In this document: in pieces, positions 8,815-16,426 of the stretch | Position numbering within the stretch: position 1 is the stretch's first letter | Layout: each line of letters starts with the position of its first letter | Assembly: GCA_051650265.1 (NCBI GenBank) | Contig: JBOFIR010000005.1 | Coordinates: 1-36,925, forward strand | DNA from: JBOFEH01 sp051650265 | GTDB taxonomy: Bacteria; Bacillota; Clostridia; Lachnospirales; Cellulosilyticaceae | DNA length: 36,925 nucleotides | Direction: 5' to 3' | Notes under the pieces: model-generated | Told to the model about the DNA's origin: nothing | Seen by the model: the letters and a program-made list of their open reading frames with translations, nothing else | Databases searched by the model: none | Translations under genes and position numbers: made by a program

Positions 8815-9450
8815 TCACCCTATTCTCTTTAATATTTCCACAAGCTCCTCCATCCTATATAAGTGATAGTCACAGTCCACCATCTCATCACATCCATATC
8901 CATACATCACACCAATGCAAGGAATCTCATTAGCCAAAGCCGCCTCATAATCATGTATACGATCCCCCACCACAACTGCATCTACACCACCAAAATGATC
9001 GATGATCTTTTCAACAAGCTCTGGTTTTTCAATCCCATGATCCTTCACACACTCGTGATAATCCACCCATTCACCGATACCTACCACTTGAATCGCACGA
9101 TCCATATAGACCCTAGAGCAATTGCTATAGATTGCAATTTTTGCACCTGCATTTTTTAGATTTTCAATTGTTTTTTTGACCCCTTTAAACCCTCTCCCAT
9201 AGCGTAGCATGAGCTCGCCATTATACTTTCTATTATAAGCACGGATGGCTTCCCAATGCACTCTCGTCTCACTATCCAATACACCTGCATAGAAATCTTC
9301 CCCTGTGCATCCCAGATACGCTCTTACAAGCATCTCATCTACACGATGCTTAAAGCCCATCGCTTCAAGTGTTTGATTGAGCCCCTTTACATTAAACAAC
9401 ACCGAATCAAGAAGCGTCCCATCAATATCAAAAATGACTAATTTATTCAC
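8815..9450 (-). CDS. HAD-superfamily hydrolase, phosphoglycolate phosphatase-like
   Basis: Predicted cytoplasmic phosphatase of 211 residues. HAD motif I is FDIDGTLLDS (nucleophile Asp8, acid/base Asp10). Motif II is the YSNCS segment, motif III the Lys in GIEKPELV, and motif IV GDRIHDYEAA. A helical cap domain occupies about residues 20-85, as in the PGP/beta-phosphoglucomutase group. The start is GTG at 9450 with AGGAGG (9456-9461) spaced 5 bases. It follows the S1-protein terminator, and I see no strong promoter in the 47-base gap, so it may depend on read-through or an unseen promoter. It is paired with the coiled-coil protein gene. The substrate cannot be assigned. Confidence 0.88.
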   Translation of the reverse strand: MNKLVIFDIDGTLLDSVLFNVKGLNQTLEAMGFKHRVDEMLVRAYLGCTGEDFYAGVLDSETRVHWEAIRAYNRKYNGELMLRYGRGFKGVKKTIENLKNAGAKIAIYSNCSRVYMDRAIQVVGIGEWVDYHECVKDHGIEKPELVEKIIDHFGGVDAVVVGDRIHDYEAALANEIPCIGVMYGYGCDEMVDCDYHLYRMEELVEILKRIG

Positions 9451-9463
9451 GCCAACCTCCTAT

Positions 9464-9493
9464 TAAAAAAAGCCCTATTTCTAGGACTTTTTG
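9464..9493. terminator. Terminator after the S1-domain gene
   Basis: On the minus strand AGTCCTA pairs with TAGGGCT (one G-T wobble) around GAAA and is followed by seven U. A run of T on the plus strand makes it potentially bidirectional. It separates the S1 gene from the HAD gene. Confidence 0.75.
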
Positions 9494-9497
9494 TGCA

Positions 9498-10652
9498 TTA
9501 GTTAAAAAGATTTTTGAATGTATCTCCTAAAACATCACCCATTGTTGATGTTTCATCTTCTTCCATGTACTGCTCAATATTTTCTTCTACCACTTCTTGA
9601 GCTGCATTGATACTTAAAGATACACGTTTGCTTTCTTTATCTATACTAACCACTTTTACTTTCACCTCTTGACCTAACTCTAAAGCTTCATCTGGTTTCG
9701 AGATTCTTCTATCTGTAATTTGAGAAATATGCACTAATCCCTCTACATTTTCACTGATTGCTACAAATGCACCAAAGTTCATAAACTTAGTCACTTTTCC
9801 CATAAGGATCTGTCCTTTTTCTAAGTTAGCAGTTTCAAGATACCATGGATCCATTGTGATATCCTTCATTCTAAGTGCAATCTTACCATCCTCTACACTG
9901 AGTACAGTCACATCAACTTGCTGACCTTCCTTAACAACATCTGATGGATGTTTGATCCTTACCCATGAAAGATCTGCATTACGCACAAGACCTTCCACCC
10001 CACCAATGTTAACAAACGCACCGTATGGCATTAATTTTGTAATCGTACCTGTGTATTTCTCACCTTCAACGATTGCAGCAAGTCTCTCTGCTTTTGCCTC
10101 ATCAGCTTTCGCTTTAGAGATTGCACGTCCTGATAATACAAGTTTACGTTTACTTGGATCAAATTCAATAATCTCAACTTCCACTGTTTGTCCTACATAT
10201 TTTGTAAGATCGTCAACAAACGTATGTGAAATCTGTGATGCTGGAATAAACGCTCTTACACCTTGTACAGAAGTGGTAAGTCCTCCTTTTACAACTTCTT
10301 TGACCTTTACAGCAAATTGCGCATGATTAGCAAACATTTTTGCAATATTCTCATAAGAAGTTTCTAATTCAGCACGTCTTTTTGATACAAGTACGTTGCC
10401 ATCTCCATCATCTACACTTAATACTAGCACTTCAAATTCGTCACCAATTTGTACATCTTCTTTGCTTACTTCTTCATAAGCATATTCAGACCATGGAATT
10501 AACGCATCTGCATGGTAGTTGATGTTTGCAACAACCCCTGAATCTTCTACAGAGACAACTTTCGCTTTTTTGATATCCCCTTTACGAATACGTTTCATTG
10601 TAAGATCGACTTCTGCCATTAAGTCAGCCATCGTTAAGTTATTTTCATCCAT
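9498..10652 (-). CDS. S1 RNA-binding domain protein, ribosomal protein S1 homologue
   Basis: A cytoplasmic RNA-binding protein of 384 residues with four S1 (OB-fold) domains in tandem, at about residues 20-88, 105-168, 190-257 and 275-345. Each has the pattern G-x-V-x-x-(I/F)-x-x-(Y/F)-G-(A/V)-F-V, e.g. GTITKLMPYGAFVNIGGVEGLV and GKVTKFMNFGAFVAISENVEGLVH. Four domains fit the short Firmicutes S1 (YpfD-like) rather than the six-domain proteobacterial one. In many Clostridia this module is fused to IspH; here it stands alone. The frame is open to 10691, but AAGGAGG lies 8 bases before the ATG at 10652 (MDENNLTMADL), which is therefore the start. A TATAAT box is at 10683-10688. Confidence 0.93.
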   Translation of the reverse strand: MDENNLTMADLMAEVDLTMKRIRKGDIKKAKVVSVEDSGVVANINYHADALIPWSEYAYEEVSKEDVQIGDEFEVLVLSVDDGDGNVLVSKRRAELETSYENIAKMFANHAQFAVKVKEVVKGGLTTSVQGVRAFIPASQISHTFVDDLTKYVGQTVEVEIIEFDPSKRKLVLSGRAISKAKADEAKAERLAAIVEGEKYTGTITKLMPYGAFVNIGGVEGLVRNADLSWVRIKHPSDVVKEGQQVDVTVLSVEDGKIALRMKDITMDPWYLETANLEKGQILMGKVTKFMNFGAFVAISENVEGLVHISQITDRRISKPDEALELGQEVKVKVVSIDKESKRVSLSINAAQEVVEENIEQYMEEDETSTMGDVLGDTFKNLFN

Positions 10653-10682
10653 TTTTCCATCCTCCTTAGGCATTCTTATCTT

Positions 10683-10688
10683 ATTATA
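10683..10688 (-). promoter_or_regulatory. -10 box of the S1-protein gene
   Basis: The minus strand reads TATAAT here, 30 bases before the chosen start, and the predicted transcript start still includes the ribosome binding site. No convincing -35 element is seen at the usual distance. Confidence 0.45.
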
Positions 10689-10888
10689 CACACTTTAGCT
10701 CAAAAAAAATAGTGTATTTGTATTTATCCTTTTCATTTTACGTCTTTTGTAATTTGCTAGGAAATAAAAAATCATTTTTAAATATTTTCCATTTCTTATT
10801 TTTTTTACAAAACCCATTTAAATGCAACTTCTAATTAGATTTTAAAATTAACATAATTATTTTAATATTTAGTCATAAGAATTTTATA

Positions 10889-10917
10889 TTGATATTAAAA
10901 TTTATTTTATATATAAT
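10889..10917 (+). promoter_or_regulatory. Sigma-A-type promoter of the NSS transporter
   Basis: TTGATA (10889-10894) and TATAAT (10912-10917) are separated by exactly 17 bases. The predicted start is near 10924, 48 bases before the ATG. The rest of the 10692-10971 spacer is very AT-rich with nothing else recognisable. Confidence 0.75.
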
Positions 10918-10971
10918 CACACTTAAATGTTAACAAGATAACATAATACAGATAACGAAAGGGTGTAGTTT

Positions 10972-12324
10972 ATGCAAAATCGTGATACTTTCGGAACCAA
11001 ACTTGGCATTGTTGCCGCAGCAGCAGGTTCTGCAATCGGACTCGGGAACATTTGGAAATTCCCGTACATGGTAGGAAATAACGGGGGGAGCGCCTTTATT
11101 TTCATTTACCTTTTAGCAACTATTCTTATGGGGTACCCTCTTATTTATACAGAGTTGTCTATCGGACGCTTTACAAGTGTCAATGCGGTAGATGCCTTTG
11201 GCGCTGTAGGGAAGAATAAAAAATACAATATTCTTGGTTGGTTTGTTACAGCAACTGTATTTATTGTACTCACTTTCTATATTATGATCGCAGGCTGGGT
11301 AATCTATTACCTCGGCGCATCGCTCACAGGCTCTCTCTATGCCATCCCAGAAGGGGTTGAAGCTGTTACACATTTCAACGACTTCTTTGCAGGAATGAAT
11401 CAAAATATCGCCTGGCCAATCCTTGGTAGCGTCCTTGCTATCGGACTTACAGGGTTCGTGAATATTTCAGGAATCAAAGGCGGTGTCGAGAAGTATTCTA
11501 AGATCCTTATGCCAATTTTATTCGTCATCTTCATTATCCTAATCGGCTATTCTACAACATTAGACGGCTTCGATGATGCACTTGTATTCTTATTCAAACC
11601 TGACTTTAGTGAAATCAACTTAAGTGTTGTCATTGCTGCAATCGGTCAAGCATTCTTCTCACTAAGTCTAGGAATGGGACTTCTCATTACATACGGAAGT
11701 TATATTCCAAAAAATGAAAATATCAACAGTATTTCAAAACAGGTTATTATTGCAGATACAGTTATTGCACTTTTCTCAGGGCTTTTAATCTTCCCTGTAG
11801 TATTTACATTTGGTGGGTCACCTGATGCAGGTCCATCACTTCTTTTCAAATCATTACCTCAAGTTTTCAATCAAATGGCTGGTGGCAGATGGTTTGGTGC
11901 TTTATTCTTCTTACTTGTTATCGTAGCTGCAATCACTTCACTTATCTCAATGGTAGAAATCATGGTCACAGTTGTTTCTGAAAAGTTCAACTGGTCACGT
12001 AAAGTGGCTACCCTTTCAATTGCTGGTGCTGGACTAGTGGGTGCAATCATCAATATTTTAGGTGAAGGGCCTCTTGCAGCAATTCAAATCGCTGGTATGA
12101 GCATCTTTGGTTTCCTTGACTTCATCACAAACAACATTGCAATTCCATTAGGTGGCGTTTGCACAGCTGTAATCGGCCTTTGGGTTTGGAAGGCAAGCAA
12201 CCTTTCAAAAGAATTTACAAACGATGGAAAATATCCATCTCCAACTCTTGGATTCTTCAACTTCTTATTAAAGTGGATCATCCCACCAGCTATTATTATT
12301 CTTATTATTAGTATGTTATTCTAG
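10972..12324 (+). CDS. Sodium-dependent transporter of the neurotransmitter:sodium symporter (SNF/NSS) family
   Basis: Integral membrane symporter, 450 residues, with about 11-12 hydrophobic helices. The N-terminal signature GSAIGLGNIWKFPYMVGNNGG (residues about 20-40) is the unwound TM1 of LeuT-fold NSS proteins, which binds substrate and sodium. FSLSLGMGLLITYGSYIP in the middle is the family's TM6-TM7 region. Bacterial members move amino acids such as leucine, tyrosine, tryptophan or methionine with sodium; the substrate here is not determined. The start ATG follows AAAGGGTG. It is a single-gene unit with its own promoter (10889-10917) and a strong bidirectional terminator after it. Confidence 0.95.
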   Translation: MQNRDTFGTKLGIVAAAAGSAIGLGNIWKFPYMVGNNGGSAFIFIYLLATILMGYPLIYTELSIGRFTSVNAVDAFGAVGKNKKYNILGWFVTATVFIVLTFYIMIAGWVIYYLGASLTGSLYAIPEGVEAVTHFNDFFAGMNQNIAWPILGSVLAIGLTGFVNISGIKGGVEKYSKILMPILFVIFIILIGYSTTLDGFDDALVFLFKPDFSEINLSVVIAAIGQAFFSLSLGMGLLITYGSYIPKNENINSISKQVIIADTVIALFSGLLIFPVVFTFGGSPDAGPSLLFKSLPQVFNQMAGGRWFGALFFLLVIVAAITSLISMVEIMVTVVSEKFNWSRKVATLSIAGAGLVGAIINILGEGPLAAIQIAGMSIFGFLDFITNNIAIPLGGVCTAVIGLWVWKASNLSKEFTNDGKYPSPTLGFFNFLLKWIIPPAIIILIISMLF

Positions 12325-12326
12325 AC

Positions 12327-12367
12327 AAAAAAAGTGTTAGGGAAACGCATTACCCTAACACTTTTTT
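12327..12367. terminator. Bidirectional terminator between NSS transporter and ABC-F gene
   Basis: GTGTTAGGG (12334-12342) pairs with CCCTAACAC (12353-12361), flanked by seven A and six T, so it serves both convergent units. Confidence 0.93.
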
Positions 12368-12371
12368 GTTG

Positions 12372-14264
12372 CTATTTTGCTTGCTCTGCAAGTTCACTTA
12401 AGTATTCCCATCTTTCCATCTTATACATAAGCGCCTCTTCTACCTCTTCTTTTTCTTGTGTCAGTTCGTTAAGCTTACCATAATTCGTTGCGAACTTTAC
12501 AATATCCGATTCAATCTCACCTAGTTTTTCTTCCAATTTCTCAATTTCTGATTCAATCGTCTCAAATTCTTTCTTATCATTATAACTCATACGCACTTTC
12601 ACATTTTCTTTTGGCTTAGCAGAACTTTTTTTCTCCTTTTGATTGAGTGGCTCCTTTACAGCTTTTTCAGATTCTTTTCTCATCCTATAATCGCTGTAAT
12701 TACCTGGATATTCTCGCACTCTCCCATCACCCTCAAAATCAAATATCTTCTCCGCAATACGATCCAAGAAATAGCGGTCATGAGATACGGTAATAACCGG
12801 CCCATCAAACTCATCGAGGTAATCTTCAAGAATCTGTAGCGTCTGAATATCAAGGTCATTAGTCGGCTCATCAAGCAATAGCACATTTACCTGGTTCATC
12901 AAAACACCCAACAGATATAAGCGGCGTTTTTCACCACCTGATAGTTTACCAATCGGTGCATACTGCATATGTGCTGGGAATAAAAAGCGCTCCAGCATAC
13001 GACTTGCTGAAATTTTGCTACCATCCGCCGCTTCGATATACTCCGCGCGATCTTTGATATAATCAATCACGCGTTGCTCCGGATTCATCGCAATGGCTTC
13101 TTGGGTATAATGTCCAATTCGAACAGTCTCGCCAATCTCTATTTCACCAGACTCTGGCAAGATAGAACCATCTATAATATTAAGAAGTGTAGATTTACCG
13201 ATCCCATTATCACCAACAATCCCTATGCGGTCACCTCTCACTACCGTATAGTTAAACTGATCTAATACTTTTTTAGCTCCAAATGCTTTACTAATTTCTT
13301 TTAGCTCGATAATCTTACGACCTAACCTAGAAGTAGCAAAACCAATTTCCATCTTTTCGTCTTGCCTATTTGCCATGTTATCTTGCAGCTCGTAAAAACG
13401 ATCCTGTCTTGCTTTTTGCTTAGTTCGTCTTGCCTCAACACCTTTTCTCATCCATTCAAGTTCTTGCTTGAACAAACTTTGTTGTTTTTCACGCAGACGC
13501 TCATTCATCGCTTCACGCTGCGCTTTGAGCTCAATAAACGTTTCATAATTCCCATCATATTTATACAGCTTACTTTCATCAATCTCCAAAATTTTATTAG
13601 TTACACGATCAAGAAAGTAGCGATCATGCGTTACCATGAGTAATGCACACTTTTTGGCTTGTAATAATTCCTCCAAATAATCAATGGTATCATTATCCAA
13701 GTGGTTGGTTGGCTCGTCAAGTATCAGTAGATTGCAAGGTCTAATGAGTGCACCTGCTAAGGCAATACGTTTTCTTTGACCTCCTGAAAGCGTCCCTACC
13801 TTTGCGCCAAAATCAGTAATACCCATACGTGTCAATACAGCCTTAGCCTCACTATCCGCTTTCCATGCATCATGTACATCCATTTGACTACTCAGCTTCA
13901 TAAGCTTCTCTTGAAGTTTCTCATTCATCGGATCTGCTTCTAACGCAATCACTGCTTCGTGATAGTGTCTAAGTACCCTCATAAATTCAGATTCTCCATA
14001 GAAGATTTGTTCCAATACAGTAATATCTTCTTTAAACTCTGGCATCTGTGGAAGGTATTCCACCTTCAACTCATTGGATGTTGCAATTTCTCCACGATCT
14101 GGTACTTCTTGCCCCGCAATAATCTTGAGCAAACTACTCTTTCCTGTTCCATTAACCCCAATCAGACCAATCTTATCCTGACTATCAATACTAAAAGAGA
14201 TTTGGTCAAAAATCACCTTTTCTCCATATATTTTACTAAGTTCTGTTGCTGTAAGTAATATCAT
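12372..14264 (-). CDS. ABC-F family ATPase (translation factor type, Uup/EttA-like)
   Basis: Cytoplasmic protein of 630 residues with two ATP-binding cassettes and no membrane segment. The first has Walker A GVNGTGKSS, signature LSGGQRKR and Walker B LLILDEPTNHLD. The second has GDNGIGKST, LSGGEKRR and LLLDEPTNDLD. A charged linker (about 240-315) joins them, as in ribosome-binding ABC-F proteins. A C-terminal coiled coil (about 555-630, VRMSYNDKKEFETIESEIEKLE...) resembles the Uup-type tail. Family members bind the ribosomal E site and relieve stalled translation; some give antibiotic resistance, but nothing here points to that. The start ATG at 14264 overlaps the mutY stop as ATGA, so the two are translationally coupled. 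Confidence 0.93.
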   Translation of the reverse strand: MILLTATELSKIYGEKVIFDQISFSIDSQDKIGLIGVNGTGKSSLLKIIAGQEVPDRGEIATSNELKVEYLPQMPEFKEDITVLEQIFYGESEFMRVLRHYHEAVIALEADPMNEKLQEKLMKLSSQMDVHDAWKADSEAKAVLTRMGITDFGAKVGTLSGGQRKRIALAGALIRPCNLLILDEPTNHLDNDTIDYLEELLQAKKCALLMVTHDRYFLDRVTNKILEIDESKLYKYDGNYETFIELKAQREAMNERLREKQQSLFKQELEWMRKGVEARRTKQKARQDRFYELQDNMANRQDEKMEIGFATSRLGRKIIELKEISKAFGAKKVLDQFNYTVVRGDRIGIVGDNGIGKSTLLNIIDGSILPESGEIEIGETVRIGHYTQEAIAMNPEQRVIDYIKDRAEYIEAADGSKISASRMLERFLFPAHMQYAPIGKLSGGEKRRLYLLGVLMNQVNVLLLDEPTNDLDIQTLQILEDYLDEFDGPVITVSHDRYFLDRIAEKIFDFEGDGRVREYPGNYSDYRMRKESEKAVKEPLNQKEKKSSAKPKENVKVRMSYNDKKEFETIESEIEKLEEKLGEIESDIVKFATNYGKLNELTQEKEEVEEALMYKMERWEYLSELAEQAK

Positions 14265-15292
14265 AACCCTATTCCTTTCTTAATAACTTTCTTAAAAGCT
14301 GTAGCAATCGGCAAATCTGCCATCTCTTCCCGCGTCACATATCGCCCCTCACTACATCCTCTTTGCAATAAGGAGAGTTGCTCTTCTAAAGCCTCACAGT
14401 ATGTGGTACAACACGGTGTCATCACCCATTTTTTGTGTGTAAACACATGTTTGATCTCGGGTAAAATCGTACTACTATTGAGTACCCGCTCATAAAGATG
14501 CACTTCACTCTCGCAGATCATCGGCAATCCCCACATACCTGCTAATAGGCCATCTTCATCTCTTTTTTCAAGCCATATCGCTCCATCTTTTTTGATAAGA
14601 CATACATGGTATCGCTCCTCAACCGGTTTTGCCTTTGGTGTCTTAATAGGGTAATTTGTCGCATCACCAACTTTGTAACCTTCACACTGGCTTTGCACCG
14701 GACAAATTTCACATTTTGGATTCTTCGGTGTGCATACTGTCGCCCCAAGTTCCATAAGGCTCTGATTGAAACGATTGGGGTCTGATGGCATAAGTCGCAT
14801 CACGCACTCTTCAAAAATCTTACGATTCTTAGCTACCGCAATATCCGCATCTATACGGAATGCTCTCGCAAGCACTCTCATCACATTGCCATCCACTGCC
14901 GGGAGTGCAATACCGTATGCAATACTCAGTACTGCACCTAACGTATAAGGACCTACTCCAGGTATCGTCTTTGCCTCCGTCGGATCTCTAGGAAATTCTC
15001 CCTCAAATGCTTCACAGATCAACCGTGCACCCCTATGGAGGTTAGCTGCCCTTCTATAGTATCCTAACCCTTGCCAATAAGTATAAACTTCTTCTAACTC
15101 TGCTTCAGCCAAGGTCGAAACAGTGGGAAATCGTTCCATAAATTTATTATAGTACGGAATCACAGTATCCACTTGTGTTTGTTGTAACATTGTTTCTGAA
15201 ACCCATATATTATAGGCCTTGCGTGTTTCACGCCAAGGCATCGCCCTATGATTATGATCAAACCATTCTAGTAGTAAGGCTGAATATTCCAT
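14261..15292 (-). CDS. mutY: A/G-specific adenine DNA glycosylase
   Basis: Base-excision repair enzyme removing adenine paired with 8-oxoguanine. It has 343 residues. Catalytic Glu33 lies in SETMLQQTQVDTV and catalytic Asp134 in LPAVDGNVMRVLAR, just after the helix-hairpin-helix IPGVGPYT. The [4Fe-4S] cluster cysteines follow the C-x6-C-x2-C-x5-C pattern (CTPKNPKCEICPVQSQC). The C-terminal third is the NUDIX-like 8-oxoguanine-recognition domain. The start ATG at 15292 has AAGGAG 8 bases upstream; an ATG 4 bases earlier is out of frame. It is the first gene of a two-gene unit with the ABC-F gene. Confidence 0.96.
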   Translation of the reverse strand: MEYSALLLEWFDHNHRAMPWRETRKAYNIWVSETMLQQTQVDTVIPYYNKFMERFPTVSTLAEAELEEVYTYWQGLGYYRRAANLHRGARLICEAFEGEFPRDPTEAKTIPGVGPYTLGAVLSIAYGIALPAVDGNVMRVLARAFRIDADIAVAKNRKIFEECVMRLMPSDPNRFNQSLMELGATVCTPKNPKCEICPVQSQCEGYKVGDATNYPIKTPKAKPVEERYHVCLIKKDGAIWLEKRDEDGLLAGMWGLPMICESEVHLYERVLNSSTILPEIKHVFTHKKWVMTPCCTTYCEALEEQLSLLQRGCSEGRYVTREEMADLPIATAFKKVIKKGIGL

Positions 15293-15534
15293 CCATTACG
15301 CTCCTTTTCATTTGACAAGATTTTTATATCTACGCAAAGAAAACTCCTGCTAGCAATACGCGTTTGCCATCGCAAGAGCCTTCTTTATCTATTATTTTCT
15401 CTAAAAAATTGCTGTATGTGATTTTTTAGAAAGTTATTCTTTTTTGATTTGAGCTATTCACAAAAGAGCCGCGCAAATCCAAATCCTATTATAACACAAA
15501 TCGACCGATCTTCCATAGTATCAATCAAGCTTGC
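15293..15534. other. Spacer before mutY with TATAAT box and AT-rich hairpin
   Basis: No gene is seen. A minus-strand TATAAT (+ ATTATA, 15488-15493) could start a mutY transcript with a leader of about 190 bases. Inside that leader TCTAAAAAAT (15400-15409) pairs with ATTTTTTAGA (15421-15430). I recognise no known riboswitch class in the leader. Confidence 0.4.
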
Positions 15535-16059
15535 TTACTCCTTTATCAAATGTTTTTCTACTATCACTACGTTTTTGCAAGACATCCCGATCGACACATG
15601 AGCTTTCATCGTCCCCACATACCTAAACCCTGTTCCTTTATAGAGCTTTTGCCCTACTACATCATCCTCATATAGCATGGCCACGAGCTTGCGCATACCC
15701 TTTTGTCCTAGTTGATCACACATATGCTGCATGAGGCCTCTTCCTAACCCATTGCCCTGATAACATGGTGCAATCCATATATACACTTCACCTACGCCTG
15801 GTGGCGAAAAACGTGAGCTATTGTTCAAAACGATACTCCATCCCACAACGCCCACACCTTCACTCTCTACAACCCATAGTGCATTTTTTTGCATCTGATC
15901 TATTAAAACTTCTTCTATATGTTGCCCCAGTATGTCCCATACAAACTGTCCATCTTCTGTTTTTATAATTTGATGGTAAATTGCTGTAACCTGATGCAAG
16001 TCTTCCTTTACTGCATATCTAACCCTTTGCAACATATGCCTCAACTCTTTTCTTTTCAT
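15535..16059 (-). CDS. GNAT-family N-acetyltransferase
   Basis: Acetyl-CoA-dependent acyltransferase fold, 174 residues from the first ATG. The core strand GVGEVYIWIAPCYQGNGLGRGLMQHMCDQLGQKGMRKLVAML contains the acetyl-CoA pyrophosphate-binding motif (QGNGLGRGL, equivalent to Q/R-x-x-G-x-G/A). The segment YEDDVVGQKLYKGTGFRYVGTMKAH is the usual C-terminal part. The resemblance is to the phosphinothricin-type acetyltransferase group, but the substrate is not assignable. An alternative start is the ATG at 16035 (MLQRVRYAVKED). A minus promoter at 16076-16103 would place the transcript start only about 10 bases from ATG 16059, which favours the shorter form. It is a single-gene unit. Confidence 0.88.
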   Translation of the reverse strand: MKRKELRHMLQRVRYAVKEDLHQVTAIYHQIIKTEDGQFVWDILGQHIEEVLIDQMQKNALWVVESEGVGVVGWSIVLNNSSRFSPPGVGEVYIWIAPCYQGNGLGRGLMQHMCDQLGQKGMRKLVAMLYEDDVVGQKLYKGTGFRYVGTMKAHVSIGMSCKNVVIVEKHLIKE

Positions 16060-16075
16060 CTTACACTTTGATTCT

Positions 16076-16103
16076 ACTATACCTGTAGTAATAGAGATGT
16101 CAA
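16076..16103 (-). promoter_or_regulatory. Promoter of the GNAT gene
   Basis: On the minus strand TTGACA (16098-16103) is followed after 16 bases by TATAGT (16076-16081). The predicted start near 16069 bears on the choice of start codon for the downstream gene. Confidence 0.65.
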
Positions 16104-16187
16104 TTTATAACATTCGCCCTTTTTTGGTATTTTTTTCTCGCCTTTACTCATACTAGTGATTAGGCCTAGAAAATTTGAAAAATTGTA

Positions 16188-16216
16188 TTGACATCTAAAT
16201 TTATAAGTAGTATTAT
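16188..16216 (+). promoter_or_regulatory. Sigma-A-type promoter of the riboswitch-ATPase unit
   Basis: TTGACA (16188-16193), 17 bases, TATTAT (16211-16216): close to consensus. The transcript would begin near 16223, just ahead of the riboswitch. Confidence 0.8.
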
Positions 16217-16233
16217 CTTATTAAATTCCATAT

Positions 16234-16384
16234 TGATTAAAAGGGAGTAGTTAAAAATATGCCATCAACATTACGATTATGCATTTAATCTGGTGGTATA
16301 TACCATATCTTATGTAGGGTAACAAGACTTTTAATATGATTTTCAGTAGGCCGTTTACTGAAGGTGATATTAAAAGTCTTTTTT
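16234..16384 (+). promoter_or_regulatory. yybP-ykoY-type (manganese-sensing) riboswitch with intrinsic terminator
   Basis: The 5' AAAAGGGAGTAG (16239-16250), the internal CATCAACATTACG (16263-16275) and the 3' AACAAGAC are the conserved pieces I associate with this class. The closing helix is ATTAAAAG (16236-16243) with CTTTTAAT (16328-16335). That same right arm is part of the terminator stem AAGACTTTTAATAT (16324-16337) with ATATTAAAAGTCTT (16367-16380), capped by a TTCAGTA/TACTGAA helix and followed by TTTTTT (16379-16384). The two folds exclude each other, so ligand binding should prevent termination (an ON switch). Known members sense Mn2+ and often precede P-type ATPases or Mn exporters. 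Confidence 0.82.
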
Positions 16385-16426
16385 GCTATCTACATACGGA
16401 AATTCATTTTATTAGGAGGGTTTTTT

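Noticed and set aside
9952..10326. Plus-strand 124-codon open frame opposite the S1 gene
   Set aside because: It is a shadow of the S1-domain reading frame, with low-complexity Ser/Thr-rich translation.
16364..16426. Upstream start of the P-type ATPase (MILKVFFAIYIRK...)
   Set aside because: It lies in the riboswitch terminator with no ribosome binding site. ATG 16427 has GGAGG and matches the usual family start.
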